Shown: one piece after another, positions 16,242-23,845 of the stretch
Layout: every line of letters begins with the position of its first letter
Numbering within the stretch: the stretch's first letter is position 1
From: a virus
IMG/VR virus record: IMGVR_UViG_3300050821_004597
Span: 1 to 57,597 of that record
Length of the DNA stretch: 57,597 bases
Reading direction: 5' to 3' (one strand)
Position numbers and translations under genes: made by a program
The notes under the pieces: model-generated
What the model saw: the letters and a program-made list of their open reading frames with translations, nothing else
Database searches by the model: none
Told to the model about the DNA's origin: nothing

Positions 16242-16924
16242 TCCCCCAACTCCCCTTTACCGCTCAAGTCTAAGCCATCCTCAGCCGCCATATCATCGAA
16301 ATCCGCCATCGGCTTCATTGGTGGGGCCACCTGCTGCGCCTCTTCGAGCAAGGAAGCATACGCGCCAGCGCCGGCCGCCGGAGGTGCCGAACCAAAATGG
16401 CTGATCCCGTTGCGCTGCCGATTCTGGAAATACTGCTGAACGCGAGCATTCTTTTCCTCTTCCGTCAGCCCGGCGAATGGATCTGGTTGCGCGGCCCATC
16501 GGTTCTGTTCGGCCAACATCCGGGCATCGTCCGCCGCTTCATCCTCAATGCCGAAGGTTTCCGGGCCGGTGTCGATGGCTGGTTGCGCGTAGATCGCCTT
16601 GGTCAGGGTCGCTACCGCCGCGCTCATCTGCTTCGAGGACCGCTGAATCGCGAGCGAAGCGTCATGCAGGCGTTCGGCGTCCATTCGGGAGAGGGCCAGA
16701 GCGACTTCGCTGCGCAGCTTCTCGATCTGCATCGTATTCTCACGCCGGAACATATCGAGCGCATTCCGGCTGGCCTTGAAATGGTCGAGGATGAGCGTGG
16801 CGTAGTTCTTTGACTCGGTGCGCTGCATCGATGCTTCGCGCCAAAGGGCAAAGGCGAGGACGGCGACCACGGCAAGCACGAGCCCGAGGAGAAAGCCGAT
16901 TGCGATTAGGGCTAGATCGTTCAT
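16238..16924 (-). CDS. Single-pass membrane protein with coiled coil, 228 aa
   Basis: Starting at the ATG at 16924 (AAAGGTG upstream, ATGA overlap with the preceding gene), the protein opens with one membrane helix (ALIAIGFLLGLVLAVVAVLA), then a charged coiled coil up to about residue 120 and a Pro/Ala-rich C-terminal region. A spanin or minor head role is possible; nothing is diagnostic. An upstream in-frame start would hide the membrane segment and lacks a ribosome site. Confidence 0.55.
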   Translation of the reverse strand: MNDLALIAIGFLLGLVLAVVAVLAFALWREASMQRTESKNYATLILDHFKASRNALDMFRRENTMQIEKLRSEVALALSRMDAERLHDASLAIQRSSKQMSAAVATLTKAIYAQPAIDTGPETFGIEDEAADDARMLAEQNRWAAQPDPFAGLTEEEKNARVQQYFQNRQRNGISHFGSAPPAAGAGAYASLLEEAQQVAPPMKPMADFDDMAAEDGLDLSGKGELGE

Positions 16925-17205
16925 GCAATCACCTTTACTTTCGGCCACGCCGCCGACCCATCCGCGAATACCAGCGCGGGAAAGGTCGGCTTGCCATCTA
17001 TCGGGATTCCGCTCGCCCAAAGTATCTGCGACGAAGCCTTTTCAATGATGACTTGCTGGCTGCGATATTCGCACTCTTCATTCCTGCAAATCGTAACGAT
17101 GAAGGCGCTCTTTTCGTTCATGCAGTTGCGATTAAGTTGGCCGCAGGACGGACAGGGAATTTCGTCCTTTAAGTAGATAGTGCCGCCGATACTTAACATG
17201 CTCAT
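16921..17205 (-). CDS. Zinc-ribbon hypothetical protein, 94 aa
   Basis: Two Cys pairs, CPSCG at residue 18 and a CRNEEC further on, fit a zinc ribbon. It overlaps both neighbours by 4 nt, so it lies in a tightly coupled operon. Function unknown. Confidence 0.5.
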   Translation of the reverse strand: MSMLSIGGTIYLKDEIPCPSCGQLNRNCMNEKSAFIVTICRNEECEYRSQQVIIEKASSQILWASGIPIDGKPTFPALVFADGSAAWPKVKVIA

Positions 17206-17519
17206 TGCTTTCGCGCCTCCATCATGGCGTTAGCCATCAAATAGCATCGCCTTGCCATCTCTGAGTATGTTTCAATCCTGTCTTTCATCCAGTCCGGAGA
17301 TGCTTGGAGCGCCGCCATTGCGAACTGGTCGCGGAGGTTCGCTTGGGGCTCCATGACCTCAATGGCGACGTGATTGCTGAAGTCTAGGCTGTAGAACCGT
17401 TCACGGCATAGGGTACATTTCCATATGTTTAGGTATTCATTGGTGACGTCGAGTATTCGCTCTACGTGGGCATGGGTGCAGTAGCCTGCCGGGTCGATTC
17501 TTTGGGATTCTTCGCTCAT
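17202..17519 (-). CDS. Conserved phage accessory protein, 105 aa
   Basis: The protein has a CTLC pair with a nearby His and Cys at the N terminus and ends with the helix pattern FAMAALQASPDW, then ARRCYLMANAMMEAR. This C-terminal pattern is frequent in phage accessory proteins of unknown role. ATGA overlaps occur at both ends. Confidence 0.55.
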   Translation of the reverse strand: MSEESQRIDPAGYCTHAHVERILDVTNEYLNIWKCTLCRERFYSLDFSNHVAIEVMEPQANLRDQFAMAALQASPDWMKDRIETYSEMARRCYLMANAMMEARKQ

Positions 17520-18253
17520 GATGACGTCTCCTTTTCCGATTCATACATCCGCGCTATGCGCCGATCATACTCCGGTGAGCCGATGGCGAAGCCCCACTTC
17601 TTGGCAAAGTAGTCGCGGTCCCTGTCCGCCTGCCGGTGAACCTCAGCCCAGTTTGGCGCGAGCCGATGGCTCGCCCCGCCATAATGCCAGCACTGGATGT
17701 CGAGCTGCGCCGTGGGGATGCCCGCATCGATCAGCCTTAGCTTCAGGTCGCAGTCGGAAGCGTAGTTGAAGAATCCTGGATCGAAGAAATGGCCGTGAGC
17801 TTCCACTAAAGCCTTCCACGTCCAGCCGCGAATCAGAGGGACGGCCATGTGAACATCGCCATGAATGCGGTGAACGTCCTCCATGACCATCGGCGGGTTC
17901 TGCCCATCCATGCTCGCGGCGACTACGCCTTGCGGCCATTCCAGCATCTTGCGGTAGAGATTCGGAGGAAGAACAACATCGTTCGGGATGCCGAGGAAGT
18001 ATCCATGCTTGTCGATCAGCGATTCGCCGTGATGGTTGGCGAGTTTCAGTGGCGATTGGTTCTCAGCCCTGTTGAAGATAAGGGCGCGCGTCTCGCCCGC
18101 CAGCCATTGCAGCGTATCGGGACACGTCGACCCGTTGTTTAGGATGCGTATCTCGACCGGGATATCCTGGGCGATCGCCGATTCGAACGCAGCCCGGCTC
18201 AGTTGGCTTTGCCGCGGCGTCCGGTCGTAGACCACCATCAGAATCGGGTTCAT
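17516..18253 (-). CDS. Glycosyltransferase family 2-like protein, 245 aa
   Basis: A GT-A fold enzyme that would move a sugar from a nucleotide donor to an acceptor. The N terminus reads PILMVVYDRT, then a strand, IRILNNGS; the donor-metal motif may be IPNDVVLPP, followed by the acceptor part with DCDLKLRLIDAG. It is fused to nothing and is coupled to a methyltransferase upstream (ATGA overlap). Together with the GT-B enzyme at 20471 it suggests modification of a virion or host glycan. Confidence 0.7.
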   Translation of the reverse strand: MNPILMVVYDRTPRQSQLSRAAFESAIAQDIPVEIRILNNGSTCPDTLQWLAGETRALIFNRAENQSPLKLANHHGESLIDKHGYFLGIPNDVVLPPNLYRKMLEWPQGVVAASMDGQNPPMVMEDVHRIHGDVHMAVPLIRGWTWKALVEAHGHFFDPGFFNYASDCDLKLRLIDAGIPTAQLDIQCWHYGGASHRLAPNWAEVHRQADRDRDYFAKKWGFAIGSPEYDRRIARMYESEKETSS

Positions 18254-18837
18254 GCCAGCAAGCTCCGAGATACCGCGTCATCGGCGAACCAGAGGCATAT
18301 CCATGAGTCCTCGATGTGGAAGACTCTGCGCCCCTGCTCGAACTCGACCAGATACTTCGCCACGCCGGGAAAGTCCGCATTGCTGTAGTCGTGCCATGCG
18401 ACGACTTTGGGATTGAGCCGCAATGCCGCTTCCGTGTCCGCCTTGATGCCTTCGTAGGAGTGGTCGCCGTCGATGAAAACCATGTCTAGTCGGCAACCGG
18501 CGCGAGCATTGGCGAACTTCGGGGCTGTCGTGAGGAGTTGCGAAATGCGAGTCTCGCACGGCTCGCCAGCGTATGCCTTGGGCTTGTCTTCGATGTCCAG
18601 TGTGAACACGAAAGCCTCGGTATTCATCGCCAGATGCATCGACGTCCACCCGCAGGATGTGCCGACTTCGAGGATCGTCTTGGCCTCAACGACTCTTGCC
18701 GCCGAAATCAGGACCAGCGTCTCAAGCGAAAATATTGTCAGCGACTCGCGGCCCGGAACGGAAGGGATGACGAGGTGCGCATGGTTCTCTGTCCCGAGTA
18801 GGCAGAATAGCTTGTATGGGCGAATGTCATGGATCAT
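18250..18837 (-). CDS. SAM-dependent methyltransferase, class I (Methyltransf_24-like), 195 aa
   Basis: Motif I that binds S-adenosylmethionine is ILEVGTSCGWTSMHLA. Further elements are LDIEDK and DMVFIDGDHSYEGIKAD, followed by WHDYSN. This set is typical of the cephalosporin hydroxylase / O-methyltransferase-like family that methylates sugars or small molecules. It sits between two glycosyltransferase genes, so it may finish the same glycan. Confidence 0.7.
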   Translation of the reverse strand: MIHDIRPYKLFCLLGTENHAHLVIPSVPGRESLTIFSLETLVLISAARVVEAKTILEVGTSCGWTSMHLAMNTEAFVFTLDIEDKPKAYAGEPCETRISQLLTTAPKFANARAGCRLDMVFIDGDHSYEGIKADTEAALRLNPKVVAWHDYSNADFPGVAKYLVEFEQGRRVFHIEDSWICLWFADDAVSRSLLA

Positions 18838-18974
18838 TTCTGGGCTGCTTTCTCGTTGCGTAGTAGGCCGATTCCGAGGACGGACGGCTTCTTTGGGGCG
18901 GATGTGCCCTTGCGGAGTTGGGGCACTATCGCAGTGCCGTGTGGACTATGGAGAGTGGGAACAGTGTCAGCCAT
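18834..18974 (-). CDS. Hypothetical protein, 46 aa
   Basis: Short basic protein with AAGGAG seven bases before the ATG at 18974. The stop overlaps the methyltransferase start (ATGA), and the start overlaps the upstream stop by 8 nt. These overlaps and the ribosome site are the evidence; no motif is visible. Confidence 0.45.
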   Translation of the reverse strand: MADTVPTLHSPHGTAIVPQLRKGTSAPKKPSVLGIGLLRNEKAAQK

Positions 18975-19701
18975 TGGCATTCTCCTTGGAATGCTGCCCA
19001 CGGCGGTAGGCTTCGATAATCTGCACATCATGGATGTCGTTTGGAACGGTGAAATTGGTATGTATCCCCGGCGGGGCCAGCAAGTCTTTGACCGCTTCTG
19101 GAACTTCCGGTTCTGGCGCGATGAACATGCGGCGCTGCCATGCTTCGCATAGCACCCATGCCTTGTCGGTTACAAATTCCCGTGACATATTGATGCGTTG
19201 AGGGGGTGAGGGTAAAATCGGATTCTCCGACAGCCAGCGCAGGGCGGCTTCGAGAGTGGCCATAACATGCGCCTTATCTTCCATGCAGCGAATAGGCCAA
19301 TTCTCACTAACCGCCTTCAACATCCCATCCGGCACTTTTATCCTTCGCTCTCCCATTTCAAAGCCTCCATCATTGCTTCCCGCCAACTGTCGAACATCCG
19401 CACGTTGGACTGCCTCCGGCGCTTCAGATCCTGAAGCGAGGAACATGCGGCGCTGCCATTCGATAGGAAGTTCCCGATATAGAGACGCATTGCTTAATCC
19501 CACGCCTCTCGCATGTAGATTTCCGCACATCTCCGCTATATGTAACTCGCTCGGCAAAATCGGATTCTCCGACAGCCATCGCAGAGCGGCTTCGAGCATC
19601 TTGTCTAGAACTTGATCATCCCACTTATTCCCATGGTGGTTTTCCGCATGATGGAACACCTTCAGCATCCCTTCTGGGGCTACGATCTTCTTTTCACTCA
19701 T
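18967..19701 (-). CDS. Hypothetical protein with an internal duplication, 244 aa
   Basis: Two copies of a unit of about 85 residues follow one another: each has PEGML or PDGML, then LEAALRWLSENPILPS, then EWQRRMF or AWQRRMF and PEAV. The DNA copies also match (near 19211-19262 and 19553-19600), so the duplication is recent. The start at 19701 has GGAGGG and an ATGA overlap. The unit's function is unknown. Confidence 0.6.
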   Translation of the reverse strand: MSEKKIVAPEGMLKVFHHAENHHGNKWDDQVLDKMLEAALRWLSENPILPSELHIAEMCGNLHARGVGLSNASLYRELPIEWQRRMFLASGSEAPEAVQRADVRQLAGSNDGGFEMGERRIKVPDGMLKAVSENWPIRCMEDKAHVMATLEAALRWLSENPILPSPPQRINMSREFVTDKAWVLCEAWQRRMFIAPEPEVPEAVKDLLAPPGIHTNFTVPNDIHDVQIIEAYRRGQHSKENANG

Positions 19702-20105
19702 AACTTCCCTCCATGCCCAATCAACCTGCGCATCCAGCACCAAACCGGCGTCATCGGCACCCGCTCAACTGCCATCGGCGCGCACTCCTTGTACCTCCGA
19801 AACGCCGGAAACTCAAATCCTTCCAGCGGGTTCTTTCTTCGGACCACCGGAGGCTCGGCCCTGTAAAGCGGCTTGCCAACACCCTTCTTGCACTTCCGCT
19901 TCGGGTTCTTCTTTACTTCGCGCTTGACGCCCAGCAAGTCCCGCAAGGTGTGCAGCGCATTCGCCCAGGCCCGATAGTCCGACGGCGTTGCCGGAACTGT
20001 GAAAATCTTGCCGTCGGAGAACTTGTAAATCAGGTGGTTCTTAGAGCGCACCAGAACCGCGCCATGCGCCTTCAATAGTCGTTCAACTTCGTCCTGTGCG
20101 CTCAT
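19698..20105 (-). CDS. HicA-like (YcfA fold) protein, 135 aa
   Basis: The first 60 residues (VERLLKAHGAVLVRSKNHLI, then FTVPATPSD and LRDLLG) resemble HicA-type dsRNA-binding proteins, in which the conserved histidine cleaves mRNA. A basic linker (KKNPKRKCKKG) and an extra C-terminal part make it longer than HicA (about 60-80 residues). No HicB antitoxin gene is adjacent, so an RNA-binding rather than toxin role is likely. Confidence is limited. Confidence 0.4.
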   Translation of the reverse strand: MSAQDEVERLLKAHGAVLVRSKNHLIYKFSDGKIFTVPATPSDYRAWANALHTLRDLLGVKREVKKNPKRKCKKGVGKPLYRAEPPVVRRKNPLEGFEFPAFRRYKECAPMAVERVPMTPVWCWMRRLIGHGGKL

Positions 20106-20335
20106 GGTTCAGATGGCTCGGATTGTGGGTCCACGAACAATATCGCCTCATCAAAGGTCATGCCTCGATAGTGCAGCATCGCAGATAGAGCAACCCAAAA
20201 TGACATGTCTCTGATGTACTGATGGTCGTGCTCGCTGAATCTCCAATGCTTCTGCAAACCCGCCACTCGCGCCATCCATCCGCACGCGCGTATCAGAAAT
20301 GTTCTTACGATACCGTGTTTTCCGGCCATGGCCAC
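20102..20335 (-). CDS. Hypothetical protein, 77 aa
   Basis: Mixed helical protein with amphipathic segments and no clear motif. Two adjacent ATG codons are possible starts. Its stop overlaps the start of the HicA-like gene. Confidence 0.45.
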   Translation of the reverse strand: MAMAGKHGIVRTFLIRACGWMARVAGLQKHWRFSEHDHQYIRDMSFWVALSAMLHYRGMTFDEAILFVDPQSEPSEP

Positions 20336-20470
20336 ACCCCACTTCTTTAGTAGTCCCTTTCTTTACCCCACCGCTGCCGCCCCAGCCAGTCCTGCCTCAG
20401 ATTCCCCGTAGATGCTAAGGATGTTCGCTCGTCCTGCGAGCCTAGACTGTGAGCGGCAACGGCAAGCTTG
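20336..20470. other. Non-coding gap before the glycosyltransferase stop
   Basis: These 135 bases contain a short perfect hairpin (GCTCG and CGAGC near 20429-20443) and no open frame with a ribosome site. The break in an otherwise overlapping operon suggests an RNA-processing site or weak terminator; no T run is visible. Confidence 0.35.
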
Positions 20471-21742
20471 CTATGACCCAGAGAGCCAATCGGCCCAGTC
20501 TGGCCATGCATTATTCCAGTCGATGTAGCCGGGCAGCGTGGCGCCTGCCTTACCTTCCGGCGTCAAGGCCAACTCGACCTTATCGGCCCAATCAGAAGGC
20601 TTGAACGTCGGGCGATGTATACACCATCCAGGCTCCTGCCGATACCCGACCGGCTCAACCTGTAACCATTCCGGCGTGAAGTCGGCGCCACCAGCATAAG
20701 TCATGTGAACGACCGGAAGGCCGCAACCCAAGGCTTCGCTCAGAGGATAACCCCAGCCTTCTGACCCAATACCAAGCGCAGCATCGCACGCCGACAGCCC
20801 CCACGCCATATCCTCATCCGAGATACGATCCATGGTGATCATCACGCGCTTGTCCATGCCGTACTGCCGGATCAACGCGAGAATGTCCCAGTAGAGCGAA
20901 GTGCCCATGCGAGGCTGCAGGCCGTCCGTGTGACCCCACAGCAGCACGTCATGGCCGCGCCGGATCAACTGCGCGCAGGTCTCGAAGGCCAGGCCCCAGT
21001 CTTTGCGGAATGAGTTCGTGGCGACCACAGACAAGAGCACCTGCTCATCGTGGATCAGCCCCGACTTCGCTCCATTGGTCAGCCGCGAGATCATCGTTTG
21101 CCGCGCTAACTTGCGGTCGCGAGGGTAGAAGACGGACGTGTCGAGGCCGTGCGGCAGATGCGGAATCTCCAAATCAACTCCGCCCCAGTGCAGCATCGTC
21201 TTCTCGATCACGTCAGCCCCGTAGCACGTATACGCCAGCACGCGGTCGAATCCGGAGAGCGCATCGGCCCCCTGAAAGCCTAGGGTGCCGTCCGAGCAGT
21301 TGCCGTCCACCGGACAGTAGAGCCACTTCTCGAATGGGTTGCTTTCGAGGAACGTGCGGATCGGGTGGCCTTCGGGGAGGATTTCGGGCTTGGATAGCCA
21401 CAACACCCAACTTGGATTCCAGCAGGTGAAAAGAATGCCCTTGCGCACAGTGCCCGGCAACGCGTCAAGCGAATCTTCCTGCCTGCCGTCTCCCACTCGT
21501 CCGGCGAAATCTTCCCATACCTGGGGCAGGTCCAGCGGGATCATTCGATCAAGATGCTGGATGGTGTAGTTGGGGAAAGGATACTTCGACGAAGTGGATA
21601 TCGGGCCACCGACTCCGTATGTGCCGATTCGATATTGAGGCAGCTCGGCATGGGCGCGAACAGCGATGTCGCGAAATATCCGAGCAAGCCCAGTCGTGCT
21701 TGAGATCGCATCGGAAAGCATTAGCATCGGGGTCTGGATCAC
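20471..21742 (-). CDS. Glycosyltransferase family 4-like protein (GT-B), 423 aa
   Basis: A retaining GT-B enzyme is indicated by the C-terminal nucleotide-sugar site GIGSEGWGYPLSEALGCGLP, the usual EX7E-like region, and an N-terminal Rossmann-like half. The GTG start at 21742 overlaps the upstream stop. It belongs with the GT2 and methyltransferase genes to a glycan cassette inside the late operon; the acceptor is not visible from the sequence. Confidence 0.75.
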   Translation of the reverse strand: MIQTPMLMLSDAISSTTGLARIFRDIAVRAHAELPQYRIGTYGVGGPISTSSKYPFPNYTIQHLDRMIPLDLPQVWEDFAGRVGDGRQEDSLDALPGTVRKGILFTCWNPSWVLWLSKPEILPEGHPIRTFLESNPFEKWLYCPVDGNCSDGTLGFQGADALSGFDRVLAYTCYGADVIEKTMLHWGGVDLEIPHLPHGLDTSVFYPRDRKLARQTMISRLTNGAKSGLIHDEQVLLSVVATNSFRKDWGLAFETCAQLIRRGHDVLLWGHTDGLQPRMGTSLYWDILALIRQYGMDKRVMITMDRISDEDMAWGLSACDAALGIGSEGWGYPLSEALGCGLPVVHMTYAGGADFTPEWLQVEPVGYRQEPGWCIHRPTFKPSDWADKVELALTPEGKAGATLPGYIDWNNAWPDWADWLSGS

Positions 21743-22113
21743 TTGTCTTCCTCCTGCCGCTTCTGCGCAGCCCTGACAAATGCTTGGGCCACAGGTCCGA
21801 CAATCTTCGGGTCAACTTCGCCTGTGCCTTTTGCTGGGAATACCGCTTTATCCTTGTCGGTCCTACCCAATGATCCATCGAACCCATAGAGGCTTTCCTC
21901 GATGGCGTTGAACTCTTTGGCTAAATTGCTCATTTGGTCACGGCCAAGCGTATGCATGAGGAACGCGTAGAACTTATTGGACCATTCCTGACGCTCTGCA
22001 AACGCGCGATGCTCGTTCATGGCTTTTGCCATCGCGTGCCACCTGTCTGCTTCGGCGCGTAGCGCGACAAATTGCGACCATGGCCAGATTTTGTTAATCC
22101 AGTTGATATTCAT
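21739..22113 (-). CDS. Hypothetical protein with IWPWS N terminus, 124 aa
   Basis: Begins MNINWINKIWPWS and then has a long charged helix; the C-terminal half is polar. The start resembles that of the next gene upstream (MNWLLTRIWPWS), so both carry the same N-terminal tag, probably a membrane-surface anchor. Function unknown. Confidence 0.5.
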   Translation of the reverse strand: MNINWINKIWPWSQFVALRAEADRWHAMAKAMNEHRAFAERQEWSNKFYAFLMHTLGRDQMSNLAKEFNAIEESLYGFDGSLGRTDKDKAVFPAKGTGEVDPKIVGPVAQAFVRAAQKRQEEDK

Positions 22114-22442
22114 GCGTCTAAATCTACCTTTCCTTTGTCCTGAAGCTCAACCGAAACTTGCTCGGGACTCTTGGCAACAAACTCTTCAATACCTTCATCG
22201 GTGCGATAGAAGACCACCGATGCGTCGCACCGCTCCATAACTGACGTGGTATCGACGCCCATGATGTATAACTTTCCGTCCAGCCGAATATGCCGCCATG
22301 GCGTGTGGACTTGATCCAACAGTGCACAGCACGCATCGCCGAATTCTTGAGCTTTGAGGAAATGGCCGTTGACCGAATCGCGCTGGCGGCGCAGATCGCG
22401 AATCTCGGACCATGGCCAGATACGAGTGAGTAGCCAGTTCAT
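22110..22442 (-). CDS. Hypothetical protein with IWPWS N terminus, 110 aa
   Basis: Starts MNWLLTRIWPWS followed by a basic helix (IRDLRRQRDSVNG). The remainder is a mixed alpha/beta domain. It overlaps both neighbours by 4 nt. It shares the N-terminal tag with the downstream protein but not the rest. Confidence 0.5.
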   Translation of the reverse strand: MNWLLTRIWPWSEIRDLRRQRDSVNGHFLKAQEFGDACCALLDQVHTPWRHIRLDGKLYIMGVDTTSVMERCDASVVFYRTDEGIEEFVAKSPEQVSVELQDKGKVDLDA

Positions 22443-22678
22443 AATTCCCCGCCTTCCTCTTCAGTGCGTTCGAACAACTCAAATCTCTGGTAACGAAGCC
22501 GCTTCCACATTCGCTCTGACAGCCTCGCCGCGCCACGCACGACGTCCGACACCTGCTGAGGCGATATCCCATACTTCCGCGCCGTCACCGAAAGGCCGTT
22601 GGCCTCAACCTCCGAACGCAGCGCATCGATCACTTGCTCGCGGGTGAGGAGGACGCGCTTTGTGGGGGTGTCAGTCAT
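22439..22678 (-). CDS. Helix-turn-helix DNA-binding protein, 79 aa
   Basis: The centre (LSVTARKYGISPQQVSDVVR) is a clear helix-turn-helix of the XRE/HTH type, as in small phage regulators. The N-terminal helix VIDALRSEVEANG precedes it. It sits in the middle of the late operon, so a local regulatory or transcription-timing role is possible. No target site was found. Confidence 0.6.
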   Translation of the reverse strand: MTDTPTKRVLLTREQVIDALRSEVEANGLSVTARKYGISPQQVSDVVRGAARLSERMWKRLRYQRFELFERTEEEGGEL

Positions 22679-22947
22679 TTGATGAGCGTGTAGCCTTCTT
22701 CGAATGCGGCGGCGGGGCTGAAGGATTCGTAGCCGTCTGGATACACCACGTAATACCAGCCAGCGGCGGGCGTCGGCTTGCCGCGCAGATTGAACCGCTT
22801 CGGCGCAAATGGCGCATCGAAGTGAACCATCGCTATCGGATTTTCATCCGTGGTTGTATCTGTGCCGAGGTCTTCGACTCGCACAATTTTCAGAGCCCAG
22901 ACTTTCTTGTGCGACTGATACTGCGGCATTGGCGTAGTTGCGCTCAT
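22675..22947 (-). CDS. Conserved phage protein (KVWALKI family), 90 aa
   Basis: Pattern YQSHKKVWALKI near the start and YYVVYPDGYESFSPA then FEEGYT at the end mark a widespread small phage protein of unknown function. GAAGGAG precedes the ATG at 22947 and the ATGA overlap joins it to the tiny gene upstream. Confidence 0.65.
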   Translation of the reverse strand: MSATTPMPQYQSHKKVWALKIVRVEDLGTDTTTDENPIAMVHFDAPFAPKRFNLRGKPTPAAGWYYVVYPDGYESFSPAAAFEEGYTLIK

Positions 22948-23048
22948 TGCTTCTCCTTCGCGTCCGGCATCTTCGACCACAGACGAATGACCTCTTCACG
23001 CCGTGTGCGTTCCTGCCGGGCCAGTTCGCGCTTTTGTTCTTCGGTCAT
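22944..23048 (-). CDS. Small charged helical protein, 34 aa
   Basis: The frame encodes a single charged helix (EEQKRELARQERTRREEV) of 34 residues. It is included because its stop overlaps the next start exactly (ATGA) and its ATG stands seven bases after the stop of the Acb2-like gene, making translation coupling likely. No own ribosome site is evident. Confidence 0.4.
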   Translation of the reverse strand: MTEEQKRELARQERTRREEVIRLWSKMPDAKEKQ

Positions 23049-23052
23049 CGGG

Positions 23053-23283
23053 CTAGATGTTCTGCGGGGGTTCGACGTAGCAGGCGACGGCCAAGTTTGC
23101 AGCCATCACCGACTCGCGAATCTTGCGGATTGCGGCCGTCTTGTCGGCGCACTCGGGAACGTGCTTGTTGACCGTCTCCGCATAAATCTTCGCGGCAGTG
23201 CGGATGTCGTTGTACGCGACCAGTTGCTCTGGCGTGGGCGCGTGATAGGTGAACCAGTTGTTAATGTCTGCTTGTGATGGCAT
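23053..23283 (-). CDS. Acb2-like cyclic-nucleotide sponge (anti-CBASS), 76 aa
   Basis: Acb2 proteins form hexamers that bind cyclic dinucleotides and trinucleotides, blocking CBASS and Thoeris-type immunity. The family pattern of an N-terminal YHAPTPEQ, a helical YNDIRTAAKIYAETV, a Pro turn, then AAIRKIRESVMAANLAVA is present here, with MWANAA changed to MAANLA. Length (76) fits the family (about 80-95). AAAGGAG lies before the ATG. The assignment rests on pattern recognition and needs a fold search. Confidence 0.65.
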   Translation of the reverse strand: MPSQADINNWFTYHAPTPEQLVAYNDIRTAAKIYAETVNKHVPECADKTAAIRKIRESVMAANLAVACYVEPPQNI

Positions 23284-23322
23284 CGTCTTCTCCTTTGTGC
23301 CTTCGTGGCATGGTGGTTACTC

Positions 23323-23526
23323 CTACGGATTGGCTACGACTACAGATTCGTTCCGTCGCTTGAGTCCCTGAATGTCGTTCTCGCCGACGTCTACCCAGTG
23401 CTGCTTTTGCTGCTGGATGTACGAGACCGAAAGGGCAAGCGCTTCCTTGAAGTTGCTCGCAGCCACATTCGCATACTCCACGGATGATCTGCCCCACTGA
23501 AGTTCCCAAATCGATAGCGTAGTCAT
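23323..23526 (-). CDS. Hypothetical protein, 67 aa
   Basis: Helical protein with a Gln-rich centre (SYIQQQKQHW). AAGGAGG precedes the ATG at 23526. The RBS lies just downstream of the 3' end of the tRNA-like element at 23550-23624, so the element occupies the leader of this gene. Confidence 0.5.
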   Translation of the reverse strand: MTTLSIWELQWGRSSVEYANVAASNFKEALALSVSYIQQQKQHWVDVGENDIQGLKRRNESVVVANP

Positions 23527-23549
23527 GATTGATTGCCTCCTTAACTTCT

Positions 23550-23624
23550 GCGCGGGGCCGGACTCCTACCGGCATCTCCTGCCCGGCGTCCCGGGCTCGC
23601 TCTCTCTGCTTAAGCTACCCGCGC
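23550..23624 (-). ncRNA. tRNA-like element lacking an anticodon loop
   Basis: On the minus strand 75 nt fold as a tRNA outline: a seven-pair acceptor stem (GCGCGGG with CCCGCGC), bases TA, a four-pair D-arm with nine-base loop, an arm of six pairs with a four-base GACG loop where the anticodon arm should be, a seven-base variable stretch, and a five-pair T-arm closing the loop TAGGAGT. The usual TTC of the T-loop is TAG. No anticodon can be read, so it is not a decoding tRNA. It may be an RNase P/Z processing site or a decoy. Confidence 0.6.
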
Positions 23625-23649
23625 ATTTTCCGTGACGCACCCACGGAAC

Positions 23650-23844
23650 TCAATCCTTGCCAAACATCCTAACTCGCGTGCGGTGACCACAGCCGGAACA
23701 CTGTGCCCACTTCTGACCGCCATCGAATCCAACATCCTTGCCGCAGAAGGTGCAGGTAAATTTTCCGCCTAAATGTGGCTGGGCAACAGCAAATAGGACC
23801 ATTAAGGAGAAGATCAGCGCTACCACTAACACAGCTTCTATCAT
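23650..23844 (-). CDS. Membrane-anchored zinc ribbon, 64 aa
   Basis: One N-terminal membrane helix (AVLVVALIFSLMVLFAVA) is followed by a zinc ribbon with CTFC and CSGC. Such small proteins are common in phage late operons. It lies just before the tRNA-like element. Function unknown. Confidence 0.55.
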   Translation of the reverse strand: MIEAVLVVALIFSLMVLFAVAQPHLGGKFTCTFCGKDVGFDGGQKWAQCSGCGHRTRVRMFGKD

Positions 23845-23845
23845 C

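Noticed and set aside
19698-20105. HicAB toxin-antitoxin pair
   Set aside because: Only HicA-like similarity is seen; the neighbours do not look like HicB.
23261-23575. Minus-strand frame of 104 residues
   Set aside because: Overlaps the Acb2-like and 67-residue genes and the tRNA-like element; without ribosome site.
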